Shown: positions 43,090 through 52,626 of the stretch, in pieces
How positions within the stretch are numbered: the stretch's first letter is position 1
Layout: every line of letters begins with the position of its first letter
Source of the DNA: Pseudanabaena sp.
GTDB lineage: Bacteria > Cyanobacteriota > Cyanobacteriia > Pseudanabaenales > Pseudanabaenaceae
Direction of reading: 5' to 3'
Length of the DNA stretch: 64,000 nt
Assembly: GCA_003249015.1 (NCBI GenBank)
Contig: QBLS01000011.1
Location: 62,001 to 126,000 of the forward strand
Made by a program: the position numbers and the translations under genes
Notes under the pieces: generated by a model
What the model was told of the DNA's origin: nothing
Database searches by the model: none
The model's input: the letters and a program-made list of their open reading frames with translations, nothing else

Positions 43090-44344
43090 AAGCTCTAAAT
43101 TCCACTTCTGAAATACAGGTACTAAATTCTTGAAAGCCGTTATCTTTTGCTAATTGTTCTAGAGCCACACTCAAATAAATCTTACCGAACTTGCCACAAT
43201 CCTGAGCCATTTTAGAGGCAATATTTACGGCGGCTCCTGCGATGTCCTTTGTGCCAGATGCTAGGGTAAACATCAAAACTTCGCCCTGATCAATCCCAAT
43301 GCGACAGGTAATTTGCTGCTCCGCTAGAGCTTTACGAAAGGACTGAGCAAATTCCAAAGCTAATAAGGGCTGCTCAATTGCATAAATGCCTAGAGAATTA
43401 ATTACTTTAACTTCTGCACTAAGTTCTAACCCTAGCCTGCCTAGACATTGCAGTCCAATGTCTTTCATCAATGCTGTAAAAGATAGCTGATTGAACATCG
43501 CAACTTCATGTCTATCCATAGATTCATTTTTGCTTTCAACCAGCACCACGACCTTTTTCTGGAGGTATTTCAAAGCTAAACTTTGGGATAGATTTGGGTT
43601 CTGATTTTCATAGGCTAATAGATCGATATAAAACTCCTCTGAGTAGGGAATAGGATAGCGATCGCCTATGGGCTGTATTTGCTCTAGTCTTGCCCCGTCT
43701 AAAACCCGATAGATATTTCTTAGCTCCTTAGAGAAATTGTCAATTAAGTCAGGGCGCTGTTCGAGCATAAAATTATGGTCGGCGGGAAGGCGATCGCGCA
43801 AAGCTTGAGTAATCAATATTTCGCCACCACAAGTATGATTTTCGGCAACATCCTCGATCGCATCTGCCTCTGCGCCATACAGCCCGCCACTAATGTCATA
43901 AAAGCTTCCATAATGAGCAGCCAAACCGATCTTGATTTGACAGCTTCTCGCCACATCATCCTGAATTGTTAGCATAGCCGCGATTAATGTTGCTGCTTCC
44001 ACGCTGTCAGGATAAAACATTTGCGTATTATCTGCCGCCCAAATGCCTACACCTTGCCCTGCGATCGCTTTCCCATAGCCGTAGATGATCCTTTTTGGGC
44101 GATCAATCATCGTTAAAATCTCTAGCAAGCCCCTCTGCTGAGTCAGTCTAGTTAAGCCCACCGAGTCTGAAGATACGCTATAACCCTTAACTCGATAACT
44201 TTCTAAAAGTTGGATAGCAGCGGCATAGGTCTGTTCACTGTTCAGCCACTGCTCTACCAACTTTAAAGGTAGTGCGCCAATAATGTCCTGTGTGACATCA
44301 AATAAGTGTGGAGAATAGTGCTTCTTGCTTAATTTCTCTACCAT
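43079..44344 (-). CDS. protein with two class III nucleotidyl-cyclase-like domains
   Basis: 421 residues from ATG 44344; the open frame runs 21 codons further upstream into a repeat and is unlikely coding. The C-terminal half has ITCRIGIDQGEVLMFTLASGTKDIAGAAVNIASKMAQ, close to the cyclase-domain dimer region, with GTKDIAGAAVNIAS aligned to the DYTVIGDAVNLAS motif. The N-terminal half (IKIGLAAHYGSFYDISGGLYGAEADAIEDVAE) looks like a second copy. The metal-binding Asp pair is not obvious, so catalysis is doubtful. It ends inside the TPM gene start (11-nt overlap), suggesting co-expression. Confidence 0.65.
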   Translation of the reverse strand: MVEKLSKKHYSPHLFDVTQDIIGALPLKLVEQWLNSEQTYAAAIQLLESYRVKGYSVSSDSVGLTRLTQQRGLLEILTMIDRPKRIIYGYGKAIAGQGVGIWAADNTQMFYPDSVEAATLIAAMLTIQDDVARSCQIKIGLAAHYGSFYDISGGLYGAEADAIEDVAENHTCGGEILITQALRDRLPADHNFMLEQRPDLIDNFSKELRNIYRVLDGARLEQIQPIGDRYPIPYSEEFYIDLLAYENQNPNLSQSLALKYLQKKVVVLVESKNESMDRHEVAMFNQLSFTALMKDIGLQCLGRLGLELSAEVKVINSLGIYAIEQPLLALEFAQSFRKALAEQQITCRIGIDQGEVLMFTLASGTKDIAGAAVNIASKMAQDCGKFGKIYLSVALEQLAKDNGFQEFSTCISEVEFRAYEG

Positions 44345-44428
44345 CACAGTATCTCTACTTTCACTAGGAGTCGAGCATAGCGCGATTTCAAAAAAAAGGG
44401 GTGGCACTTCGCGCTACCCCTTTCTTTT

Positions 44429-44529
44429 ATACCAATTCAAAAAAGTGTAGTCACACTTTTTTGAATTAGTATAAAACCAAACCCAGTATGGGTTTTTAAA
44501 TAAGGAAATGGCTACGCCATTTCCTTATT
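44429..44529. repeat. composite three-hairpin repeat, copy 1
   Basis: Hairpin with ATTCAAAAAAGTGT arms, then ACCAAACCCAGTATGGGTTT, then AATAAGGAAATGGC TAC GCCATTTCCTTATT. The same order is found at 56239-56334 and, shorter, at 63587-63645. It lies between the cyclase-like gene and the NarL regulator. Confidence 0.8.
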
Positions 44530-44534
44530 GGGTA

Positions 44535-45230
44535 TTACTTAACTAGCCCCGCTCTGAGGGCGCGAACCGCAGCTTGAGTGCGATCATCAGCGCAGAGCTT
44601 GTTGAGGATGTTGCGGACATGGGTTTTGACCGTGCCGACGGTAATATAAAGCTTCGTTGCGATCTCGGCATTGCTATTGCCATTGACAATTTCAGAGAGA
44701 ACCTCTAACTCTCGTTCGGTTAGGGGAGTTGCCTGTAGTACCTGCTTGTAGTCTGCCTCTGCCGCGTCAATCTCGACAGTAGCTTCACGGCGGCGCACCT
44801 GTTGCAGCACAATATTAGCGATCGCGGGGTCAATCCATGAGTTACCTTCAGCCGTTAACTTCAGTGCTTGCACTAAGTTTTCTGAACTAATATCTTTGAT
44901 GCAGTAAGAGTCTGCGCCAGCGGCAAAGGCGGCTAGTACGGTTTCTTGGTTATCAGTCAAGGTGAGAATCAGCACCTTGGTAGCTTGCCCTGCTTCACTA
45001 GCGGCGGCTTTAATTTGGCGGGTCACTTCCACCCCATCGATGTCAGGCAAGCCCAAATCCACGATCGCCACGTCAGGATGCTGGCTATTTACCAGAGACA
45101 CGCCTTCAGAACCTGTGGCAGCTTCGCCAACAAAGACCAACTCTCCCTGTTGCTGTAGAGCAATTTTCATACCCATGCGGGTCAGGTCATGGTCTTCAAT
45201 CAGAACTACACGAATCGAACTCATAAGCAT
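44535..45230 (-). CDS. NarL/FixJ-family response regulator
   Basis: 231 residues. Receiver with VVLIEDHDLTRMGM, phospho-acceptor Asp in AIVDLGLPDIDG, LTLTDN and CIKDIS (about 5-125), linker, then LuxR HTH with LTERELEVLSEIVNGNSNAEIATKLYITVGTVKTHVRNIL (about 165-215). A DNA-binding regulator of stress or light responses typical in cyanobacteria. No cognate kinase is next to it; the two hybrid kinases in the window are far away, so a link is only a guess. Confidence 0.92.
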   Translation of the reverse strand: MLMSSIRVVLIEDHDLTRMGMKIALQQQGELVFVGEAATGSEGVSLVNSQHPDVAIVDLGLPDIDGVEVTRQIKAAASEAGQATKVLILTLTDNQETVLAAFAAGADSYCIKDISSENLVQALKLTAEGNSWIDPAIANIVLQQVRRREATVEIDAAEADYKQVLQATPLTERELEVLSEIVNGNSNAEIATKLYITVGTVKTHVRNILNKLCADDRTQAAVRALRAGLVK

Positions 45231-45291
45231 TTTTGCAAATTATGCAACCGACATTTCTGTTACCAGAATCTCATAGATAGTGCCACAAAAA

Positions 45292-45340
45292 ATAAATATG
45301 GGGTAAGGTGACGCTTCGCGTCACCTTACCCCATATTTAT
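45292..45340. repeat. perfect 23-bp-arm hairpin
   Basis: ATAAATATGGGGTAAGGTGA arm ending CGC, loop TTC, exact complement. It lies 12 bp downstream of the Uma2 gene stop and upstream of the NarL gene start. Confidence 0.87.
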
Positions 45341-45351
45341 CGACGATCGCC

Positions 45352-45909
45352 TTAAAAATTGAGCCAACCAAAAATCTGTGTAACTGTCAAAGTTAAATCA
45401 AGACCACCGAGAACGGCTACAGATTGCTCTCCTGTGAACATATGAATACGGCGATCGCTGGATATAACAAAAATATTTTGCTCTTCAGGATCGAGCATCC
45501 AGCCTAGCTCTGTCCCATGTTCGATGCAGTGCAATATATTGGCTAAAACTTTATTAGGGCTTTGTCTCGGTGAGAGAATTTCAATAGTCCAATCTGGATA
45601 GGTCAGAATTTTATTGGCTATTTGTCTATCAGGATCGCGGGGAATACGTTCCCAACGAAATACCGCAACATCAGGAACAATTGATGCGCCGCCAAAGGTA
45701 CAACGCAATTCTGGTAAAGCATAGGCAATCTTAGTGGGTTTAACTACTTGATTGATAAATTCGCAAAGCGTCCCTTGCAATAGACTATGTTTTCCCTGTG
45801 GCATTGGTTTCTGACTGATTTTGTTATTAAGAAATTCTGAGGCGGGTTTAGTCTCAGGTAGTTCTAGAAATGTATCTAGACTCAGGGGCTTTACTGCGGC
45901 AATGACCAT
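45352..45909 (-). CDS. Uma2-family putative endonuclease (first)
   Basis: 185 residues. SLDTFLELPETKPASEFLNNKI, GKHSLLQGTLCEFIN, RCTFGGASIVPDVAVFRWERIP, PDWTIEILSPRQSPNKVLANILHCIEHGTELGWMLDPEEQ show the Uma2 (DUF820) PD-(D/E)XK-like fold with Asp and Glu-x-Leu-Ser-Pro. Function of these abundant cyanobacterial proteins is unknown; nuclease activity is inferred from fold. Lies 20 nt downstream of another Uma2 gene on the same strand. Confidence 0.87.
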   Translation of the reverse strand: MVIAAVKPLSLDTFLELPETKPASEFLNNKISQKPMPQGKHSLLQGTLCEFINQVVKPTKIAYALPELRCTFGGASIVPDVAVFRWERIPRDPDRQIANKILTYPDWTIEILSPRQSPNKVLANILHCIEHGTELGWMLDPEEQNIFVISSDRRIHMFTGEQSVAVLGGLDLTLTVTQIFGWLNF

Positions 45910-45929
45910 ATATTTTTATCTGGAGATGG

Positions 45930-46649
45930 TTATAGATCTAGATCGACAGATTCAATTCCTAATTGGCGCAACTTTTCTGCAAGGCGATCGGCTCTAGCTT
46001 TTTCTAATTGCGCCCTTTGCTCAGCTTCTTCAAGTTGTCGAGCGGTCTCCTGTGAGACTAACAGCAACTCATCGGGGGTGAGTAGCTTCTGGTTATTGTC
46101 TAATCGATAAAAACTGAGCAAATAGTCCTGTGGCTCCAATCGCAATTGCAATACCTCGCTGCAATTGTCTTTGATTGGTTTGTATAATCCCTCGTCATTC
46201 AAGCGATAGCCACGCAACTGTTCGGGAATCCATTCGCCGTAGGGGTCAAACAGCCAGTATTCTTGAACTCCTAGCTGCTCGTACAATATCTTTTTAAAGT
46301 TCAAATCAGTTTGTTTTGTGCCTGCGGAGGTCATTTCAAAAATGATCGCTGGGGTTTGCTGCCCTTCCCATAGTTTGTAGTTAGGGTACATTTTGACAGG
46401 AATATCAAAAATTACCATCACATCAGGGGCAACTCTCGCAGTTGGCTTTTTCTCGATGTAATAGAAAAATTGATTCGCAAACACAACGGCTGGCTTGCCT
46501 GCTAGGTATTGCGACAGCAGATTGAGGGTCATTAAGATCGCCCAACTATGTTCCTGTGTCTCTGCTAAGGGTTCTCCATCTGATGAGGGATAGATAATTT
46601 CTGGTTCTGTTGGCTTGGTAAGCGATCGCTCTGAGGTAATGGCTACCAT
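45930..46649 (-). CDS. Uma2-family putative endonuclease (second)
   Basis: 239 residues, a different subfamily from its neighbour. ARVAPDVMVIFDIPVK, QTPAIIFEMTSAGTKQTDLNFKKILYEQLGVQEYWLFDPYGEW are the PD-(D/E)XK core; a C-terminal coiled-coil (about 195-235, ETARQLEEAEQRAQLEKARA) is typical of this type. The two Uma2 genes are not close sequence copies. A third, deleted Uma2 gene lies at 34527-34769. Confidence 0.87.
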   Translation of the reverse strand: MVAITSERSLTKPTEPEIIYPSSDGEPLAETQEHSWAILMTLNLLSQYLAGKPAVVFANQFFYYIEKKPTARVAPDVMVIFDIPVKMYPNYKLWEGQQTPAIIFEMTSAGTKQTDLNFKKILYEQLGVQEYWLFDPYGEWIPEQLRGYRLNDEGLYKPIKDNCSEVLQLRLEPQDYLLSFYRLDNNQKLLTPDELLLVSQETARQLEEAEQRAQLEKARADRLAEKLRQLGIESVDLDL

Positions 46650-46793
46650 AACGCTCTAGGGGTGATTTGTTATCGGGATTATATCACAGGCTTATGGGGC
46701 TTAGAGTTTAGGGCTTTGCAGTAAAGTGAGAAGCAAGTTTTTTGGAGGCGTGGCGAAGCTGCACCTTCAAAAACTTGGTTCTTTTATGTTGTT

Positions 46794-49091
46794 CTACAAG
46801 CCATTGCCGATCGCAAAAAATGCTGACCAGTAATAGGGATGATTGAAATCTTTGGATTTAATCAAAGATACTTGAGCGCGGCGCAGTGCTTCAGTTGCAG
46901 TGACATTACCCTTTTGCAATTCTGCATAAAAAGCTGTCATCAGTACACTTGTCTTGTTGTCATCGACTTTCCAAAGGGAAGCGATCGCCTGTTTTGCACC
47001 TGCTTTTTGAACTTGATAGCCAAAGCCTAAGATTTCCAACCCATCACCAAGTTTGCCAGTACCTGTCTGACAAGCGCTCAGGATAATCAAATCAATATTG
47101 GGAATCTGCCAGTCGGTAATTTCATTGAGGCGGATTTTGTCGCCATTGCCGAAGATGATGAAGGACTGATCGGGAGCACCTGTATTGAATTCGGCATGGG
47201 TGGCAAGGTGGAGAATATTATGGTTTTTAAATTTAGACTCGATCGCTTTACGACTAAATTGCTCTTCGATGAGGGTGACTGAGTTTTGGAATGAGTTGGC
47301 GATCGCTTGGACTTCTCTAACGGTTGCGGGTAAGGCTGTTTGTCCAAATTTGCGATCGCCTGCTTTACCACCAAAGGCTCCTGCGAGGATGTTGGGTGCG
47401 TTTTGGGGTGGTGGTGTAAAGTCGGAGAGGGTATAGGCGATGAGGTTGCTAATCTGGTATTTCTCAACTAACAATTGTTTACCGTCATAGAGTGCAGCGA
47501 TGGGGATGTAGCGGAGTTGTCCATCGGGTGCATAGAGAATCGTTTTGGCGTTGAACTGAACAAGTTCGGCTTCGATGGGTTTAATCAGGAGGTTATAGAG
47601 TTGGATGGATGGCTCTTTGAAGTCTTCGGAACTAGGATCAAGGAGTCCCACTCTAAAGTCACTAATTAGGGTTTCTAGTTGGTCTTTGGAGATTTTGGTG
47701 GTGCGGCGAATGGGGAGGTTGTTGGGGGCAAAGAGGATAATTTCGAGGCGATCGCCTAAAATGAATGGATAGAGTAAGACGGTTCCCTGTGGGATTTGGT
47801 TGAGATAGTCGGGAACTTTGTTGATTTCGGTTTTGGGAAGTTGTTGGATTTGACTAGCAAGTTGATTGTTGATGGCTTGGCTATTGTCAGGGTTAATGGC
47901 TAACAGCTTATCGCTAAGAGCTAGTTCTGGTGCTAATAGTCTGATGCCCTGTGCGGATCTGTCGCTGCCTTTGATATTTTTTAGATAGTCTTCGAGTTCT
48001 TGGACTTTGAGGAGGTCGAGGACTTGGAGGGCTTCGATGATGCGGTTTTGTTGGAGGAGAGTGTTGGCGAGGTCGCGATAGGTATCTTCGACAGTGGCTA
48101 AATAGGACTGTTGGAGGTCTTTATCAAGTTTTTTGACATCTTTACGGATCGCTTCGCGGATGTTGATCGATTGTTTGTAAAAGAGAATGGCTAGTTCGGG
48201 TTGCTTGAGGTTGTTAAAAGCTTCTCCGAGGTTATTGAGCGCGATTCCCTCACCGTGACGGTTTTTGATCTCGCGGGCGATCGCTAAATATTGCAGATAA
48301 AAAGCGTTCGCTTTGTCGTACTTGTTGAGAGAACTGTAGGCACTCCCTAGATTTCCTAACGCGGCTCCTTCACCGTAACGATCTTTGATTTCACGGGCGA
48401 TCGCTAAGCTTTGTAGATAGAATTCGATCGCTTTGTCATATTTGCTGAGAGAATCATATGCATTTCCCAAATTTACAAGCGAAATTCCCTCGCCGCGACG
48501 GTCTTTTCTTTCTCGGAAGATTGCTAAAGCTTGCCGATGGAATTCGATCGCCTTGTCATATTTGCCGAGAGATTCATAGGCGCTTCCCAAATTCCCCAGC
48601 GACTTTGCCTCCCCGAGACGGTCTTTGGTTTCTCGATCAATTGCTAAGCTTTGTAGATAGAACTCGATCGCCTTGTCATATTTGCCGAGAAAAAGATAAG
48701 TGCTGCCCAGATTCCCCAGCGTAAAGCCCTCGCCGTTTCTATCTTTGATTTCTCGTGCGATCCTTAATCTTTGCTGATAGGAATCGATCACTTTGTCATA
48801 CTGCCCTAAATAGAAGTATCCAAGTCCTAGTCCGTTATAAGCACGAGCCTCACATTCACGATCTTTGATTTCGCGGCAAATATCAAGAGACATAAGTGCA
48901 AACTCGATTGCCTTCTGATATTGACTGTCTCGTATCGCTCTAATGCCTAAGTTATACCGCCAATCTGCTTCTGATGCGCGTTGTTCAGTTGTTCGTGCTT
49001 GAACTGTCATCAAAGCCAAATCTAGCGGCGACACCGCGCTCAAAATCCCAGTCAAAGCCACAAAGATCAAAGCATAAAACCGCAAAGCCAT
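46794..49091 (-). CDS. TPR-CHAT protein (caspase-like protease), copy 1
   Basis: 765 residues. N-terminal signal-like hydrophobic segment (about 1-25, shared with the neighbour: M-A-x-RFY-x-L), about seven TPR units with a 40-residue period (about 45-325), then a CHAT domain (about 480-765). The catalytic-type His632 (HLATHAEF) and Cys674 (LSACQTG) are in place. CHAT proteases are caspase relatives in cell-death and defence systems (family knowledge). Upstream is the paralogue at 49223-51805, same strand. Intact, no frameshift. Confidence 0.93.
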   Translation of the reverse strand: MALRFYALIFVALTGILSAVSPLDLALMTVQARTTEQRASEADWRYNLGIRAIRDSQYQKAIEFALMSLDICREIKDRECEARAYNGLGLGYFYLGQYDKVIDSYQQRLRIAREIKDRNGEGFTLGNLGSTYLFLGKYDKAIEFYLQSLAIDRETKDRLGEAKSLGNLGSAYESLGKYDKAIEFHRQALAIFRERKDRRGEGISLVNLGNAYDSLSKYDKAIEFYLQSLAIAREIKDRYGEGAALGNLGSAYSSLNKYDKANAFYLQYLAIAREIKNRHGEGIALNNLGEAFNNLKQPELAILFYKQSINIREAIRKDVKKLDKDLQQSYLATVEDTYRDLANTLLQQNRIIEALQVLDLLKVQELEDYLKNIKGSDRSAQGIRLLAPELALSDKLLAINPDNSQAINNQLASQIQQLPKTEINKVPDYLNQIPQGTVLLYPFILGDRLEIILFAPNNLPIRRTTKISKDQLETLISDFRVGLLDPSSEDFKEPSIQLYNLLIKPIEAELVQFNAKTILYAPDGQLRYIPIAALYDGKQLLVEKYQISNLIAYTLSDFTPPPQNAPNILAGAFGGKAGDRKFGQTALPATVREVQAIANSFQNSVTLIEEQFSRKAIESKFKNHNILHLATHAEFNTGAPDQSFIIFGNGDKIRLNEITDWQIPNIDLIILSACQTGTGKLGDGLEILGFGYQVQKAGAKQAIASLWKVDDNKTSVLMTAFYAELQKGNVTATEALRRAQVSLIKSKDFNHPYYWSAFFAIGNGL

Positions 49092-49222
49092 AACTGTTCC
49101 TCAAGGAAAAAGTAGAAAGGAAAAAGTGGACGAGTTTAGGGGCTTTTGGTCGCGATTATATAGATCCCCAATATCTGCAATTGTCCGCAAGCCAAAATAG
49201 CGATCGCTTTTTTCTTAAAACA

Positions 49223-51805
49223 TTACAATCCATTACCGATCGCAAAGAAGGCTGACCAGTAGAAGGGATGATTGTACTTACTAGACTTGATCATGGTCAC
49301 TTGAGCGCGGCGCAATGCCTCCGTAACCGTGATATTACCCTTTTTTAATTCTGCATAAAACGCTTCCATCAGGGCTTGGGTTCCATCGTCACTAACTTCC
49401 CACAGAGAGGCGATCACTACCCTTGCTCCTGCGGCTTGCATCTGATAGCCCAAACCTAGAACCTCAATCCCTGTGCCTAATTTGCTACCCAATGCTGTCT
49501 GACAGGCACTTAGTACCACTAGATCGATATTACTTAAATTCCAGTCCTTAATCTCGCTAATAGTTGCTTTTTCGCCATTGCCAAACAGAATAAAGGAATC
49601 TTCAGGCGTGCCGACTGCTAACTTCCCATGGGTGGCTAGATGCAAAATCGTATGGGAATTGGCTCGGTTTTCAGTAACAGTCTTGGTAAATTCCTTCTCA
49701 ATCAGGCTGGTGGTATTAGGAAACTGACTGGAAATTTTTTGGACTTCATTAATGGTTGCGGGTAAGCCGCTAAAACCTGAACGAGTTTCGCCCCCTTTAC
49801 CACCAAATGCACCTGCAAAAATACGCGAATTAGCAATGGGCTTACTGTTGAATGCGGTCAAGGATTCAGCAGTAATGTTGTTGACACGATATTTCTCGAC
49901 GAGCCATTGGTTCCCATCATGGAGACTCGCTAGGGGAATATAGCGCAGTTGTCCATCGGGGGCGTAAATGATCGTGTCGATTTTAAGTTGGGCAAGTTCA
50001 GTTTCAAATGGTTTGATCAGGATACTGTAGAGCTTTTGGGAATTTTCTTTGACGATAGGTGATAGTGTTTTGTCTCTGAGTTCGCTCAATAAAGCAGATA
50101 TTTCTTCATTGAGTTCTTCGCGTTTGATCTTGATGGTGCGGCGCAGTGGCGGGGTAGTGGCACTGAGAAGGATTAGCTCTAGACGATCTTCGAGGATGAG
50201 AGGATAGAGGAGAACAGCGTTTGGGAATTGCGAAAGTAAATCTTTTTGTAATTTGCGATATTTGGCAACGTCAACATTTTGGTTGTCTTCAGTGCGGCGC
50301 AATTCGGTAATTAGTTTTTTGATTTGAGGGCTATCCAGAAAGGCGTTAAATTGTTTGTTTTGGTCGCGTTCGGTTTGGACAAGCAGAGCAAGGCGTTGTT
50401 GTTCAGTTTCATTCAGTTTGCTTCCACGATCTTTTTGTTGCAGTTGGTTGAGTTCGCTAGCAAGGGCAATAATGTTTTGTTCGGGTCGTTGCAGATCGAC
50501 TCCTTGGGAAGTTTGGCTATTGCCGCGAACATTGCGGAAGTATTGATTAAGTTCTTCTACTTTCAGCAAATCTAGAACTTGTTGCGCTTCGAGGATGCGA
50601 TCTTGTTTGAGCAGCAGATCGGCGAGATTTCGATAATCATCGGCAACGGTGTTTAAGTATGATTTTTGTAGCTCTCTATCTAGTTTTTTGATGTCTTTGC
50701 GGATTGACTCTCGCACAGTGACTGCTTGTTTATAGAAGACGATCGCCAGTTCAGGTTGCTTTATCTTGGATAAAATCTGTCCCATGTTTGCAAGGGTTAA
50801 ACCTTCTACACGCCGATCACCAATTTCTTTAGCAACTGTCAGGGATTGCTGCAAATAAGCCATCGCTTCGCGATCTCGCCCGCGCTTGCTGTAGGCATTA
50901 CCTAACCAATTTAGGGCATAAGCTTCACTAGAGCGATCGCTTATTTCCCGTGAAATAGCTAGCCATTGTAAAGTGGAATCTATGGCTTTGTCATACTTAT
51001 CAATTTTGGCGAAAGCTTCAGGAGAGTTTTCCAAATTATCGGTTGCTCTGCCGTTACCCTCTCTTAATCTGATCGCTCGATCAAGTTCTAGAAGTTGATT
51101 CTCAAACGCGATTATCTGCTCAGATTTGCCAATCCCTTCATAGGCTCTACCTAGATTCCCAAGAGCTTTACCTTCTCCCGCTCTATCTTTAATGTCCTGC
51201 GCGATCGCTAAATATTGCTGGTAATAGTCAAGAGCTTTGTCATATTTGCCAAGGAGTTCGTAGGCTACGCCTAAATTGTTTAGAGCTTCACCCACACTTT
51301 GACGGTCGGCGATTTCCCTCGCGATCGCTAATCTTTGCAGTTGGTACTCAATCGCTTTGTCGTATTTACCGAGGTTTTGATAAGCTAAGCCGAGATAGCC
51401 GATTGCTTTGCCTTCACTTTCTCTATCTTTGATATCTCGTGCAATGGACAAGAATTGCTGGAAATAATCAAGCGCTTTGTCATATTTATCTGAGGAATAG
51501 TATGCTAAACCAAGATTTCCCAAGGTTCTGCCTTGGCTTTTGCGGTCTTTGATTTCTTGATAGACAGTTAGCGCTTGCTGCCAAGACTGCAATGCGGCGT
51601 TGAATTGACTCACCTCGTATTGCTGATTGCCTTGTTCAAACAACCGATCTGCCTGCGCTTTGCGATCTTGCACTGTTTGGGCTTGAGCGTTCATCACAGC
51701 CATATCAGGCGGCGACACTATGCCAAACATTCCCGTCAAAGCCAAAAACACCAATCCGTAAAACCGCGAAGCCATAACATCGCGTTTGCAAGAATCTAGA
51801 TTCAT
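49223..51805 (-). CDS. TPR-CHAT protein (caspase-like protease), copy 2
   Basis: 860 residues from ATG 51805, which has GGAG 8 nt upstream. The neighbour's N-terminus aligns with the internal ATG at 51775, so that start is possible. TPR region about 50-390, a charged linker (about 440-510) that copy 1 lacks, CHAT domain about 575-860 with His726 (HLATHGKL) and Cys768 (LSACQTA). Highly alike copy 1 over the CHAT region, so a tandem duplication that has since diverged in TPR number and linker. Confidence 0.93.
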   Translation of the reverse strand: MNLDSCKRDVMASRFYGLVFLALTGMFGIVSPPDMAVMNAQAQTVQDRKAQADRLFEQGNQQYEVSQFNAALQSWQQALTVYQEIKDRKSQGRTLGNLGLAYYSSDKYDKALDYFQQFLSIARDIKDRESEGKAIGYLGLAYQNLGKYDKAIEYQLQRLAIAREIADRQSVGEALNNLGVAYELLGKYDKALDYYQQYLAIAQDIKDRAGEGKALGNLGRAYEGIGKSEQIIAFENQLLELDRAIRLREGNGRATDNLENSPEAFAKIDKYDKAIDSTLQWLAISREISDRSSEAYALNWLGNAYSKRGRDREAMAYLQQSLTVAKEIGDRRVEGLTLANMGQILSKIKQPELAIVFYKQAVTVRESIRKDIKKLDRELQKSYLNTVADDYRNLADLLLKQDRILEAQQVLDLLKVEELNQYFRNVRGNSQTSQGVDLQRPEQNIIALASELNQLQQKDRGSKLNETEQQRLALLVQTERDQNKQFNAFLDSPQIKKLITELRRTEDNQNVDVAKYRKLQKDLLSQFPNAVLLYPLILEDRLELILLSATTPPLRRTIKIKREELNEEISALLSELRDKTLSPIVKENSQKLYSILIKPFETELAQLKIDTIIYAPDGQLRYIPLASLHDGNQWLVEKYRVNNITAESLTAFNSKPIANSRIFAGAFGGKGGETRSGFSGLPATINEVQKISSQFPNTTSLIEKEFTKTVTENRANSHTILHLATHGKLAVGTPEDSFILFGNGEKATISEIKDWNLSNIDLVVLSACQTALGSKLGTGIEVLGLGYQMQAAGARVVIASLWEVSDDGTQALMEAFYAELKKGNITVTEALRRAQVTMIKSSKYNHPFYWSAFFAIGNGL

Positions 51806-52290
51806 AGCTCTATCTCCGATCTGCGTGCTTACAATCTTACATACATCTCACCCCGCCGACCATATGCAATTTTCAATAGAAAATCTCGCAGGGGCGCAGC
51901 ATTACCGCCACCATTTACACATATCACCCCAATCATCAAACGGTAATGCTTGTGACCGTCTCGCGCAGTCACGGACAAACTATCAACCGTCAAGAGGGTC
52001 AAGCATTTGCGTACAGAAATTTCTGTGAGGAGTTTAAGAATAGTGGCGCAAATGCTTGACACCTACAGGTTATTGGTGCTGTAAGCGATCTCATGCAATT
52101 GTCTCTACCCCCGAATAATTCAAGATCTTTGTATTCGCATTAACCAACGGACATCCTAAAACCTTAGCCGTTGCATTCTATGAAACTCTCGCGATCGCCT
52201 ATTTCCTTCAAATCAAACAGCGATCACCTTTTCATGTTAGTGATCGTAGATTAGAATAGTGATTATAATGCTTGCTTTAGCCTTAAATCT
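51806..52290. other. 485-bp gene-poor stretch with nested inverted repeat
   Basis: Divergent region between CHAT copy 2 and the MNT gene. Holds a 14-bp inverted repeat (51999-52012 / 52047-52060) and, from 52185, GCGATCGCC/AACAGCGATCACC repeat units. A 77-codon reverse frame (51829-52062) has no recognised family. Confidence 0.6.
51999..52060. repeat. inverted repeat with nested palindrome
   Basis: GTCAAGCATTTGCG at the left and CGCAAATGCTTGAC at the right, 62 bp overall. Inside, the palindrome ACAGAAATTTCTGT (52013-52026 region). Could be an operator or a decayed mobile-element end. Confidence 0.75.
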
Positions 52291-52626
52291 ATGATTACAA
52301 CTATTAAATACAAGCAATTATTTGTTTTGTTAAACGAGCTAAAATCTAGTCTGATAGAACTATATGGAGATAGATTGTTTTCAATGATTCTTTTTGGCTC
52401 TCATGTAAGAGGTGAGGCAACTTCCGAATCAGATATTGATGTGATGATAGTTTTGGCAGATCCTGTTAATGCAGTTGAGGAGAGAGCGAAAATGTCTAGT
52501 CTTTTCTGGTATTTCTTGAGGGAATATGATGAATTAGTCTCAATTATCCCAATATCAAAATCTCGATTTTTGGAAGGTGAAATTTCTTTTCTGAGAGTGG
52601 TTAAGCGTGAAGGTATTGAGATATGA
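52291..52626 (+). CDS. MNT-domain nucleotidyltransferase, antitoxin-type
   Basis: 111 residues. The motif SMILFGSHVRGEATSESDID, then VMIVL, is the GS-x10-D-x-D nucleotidyltransferase site. In MNT-HEPN pairs this protein AMPylates the toxin or otherwise neutralises it (known for MntA/HepT). Its last codons overlap the HEPN gene by 4 nt (ATGA type). Confidence 0.87.
   Translation: MITTIKYKQLFVLLNELKSSLIELYGDRLFSMILFGSHVRGEATSESDIDVMIVLADPVNAVEERAKMSSLFWYFLREYDELVSIIPISKSRFLEGEISFLRVVKREGIEI

Noticed and set aside
51829-52062. 77-codon reverse frame in the spacer before the MNT gene
   Set aside because: Crosses the nested inverted repeat and has no recognised family. A remnant is possible but not supported.
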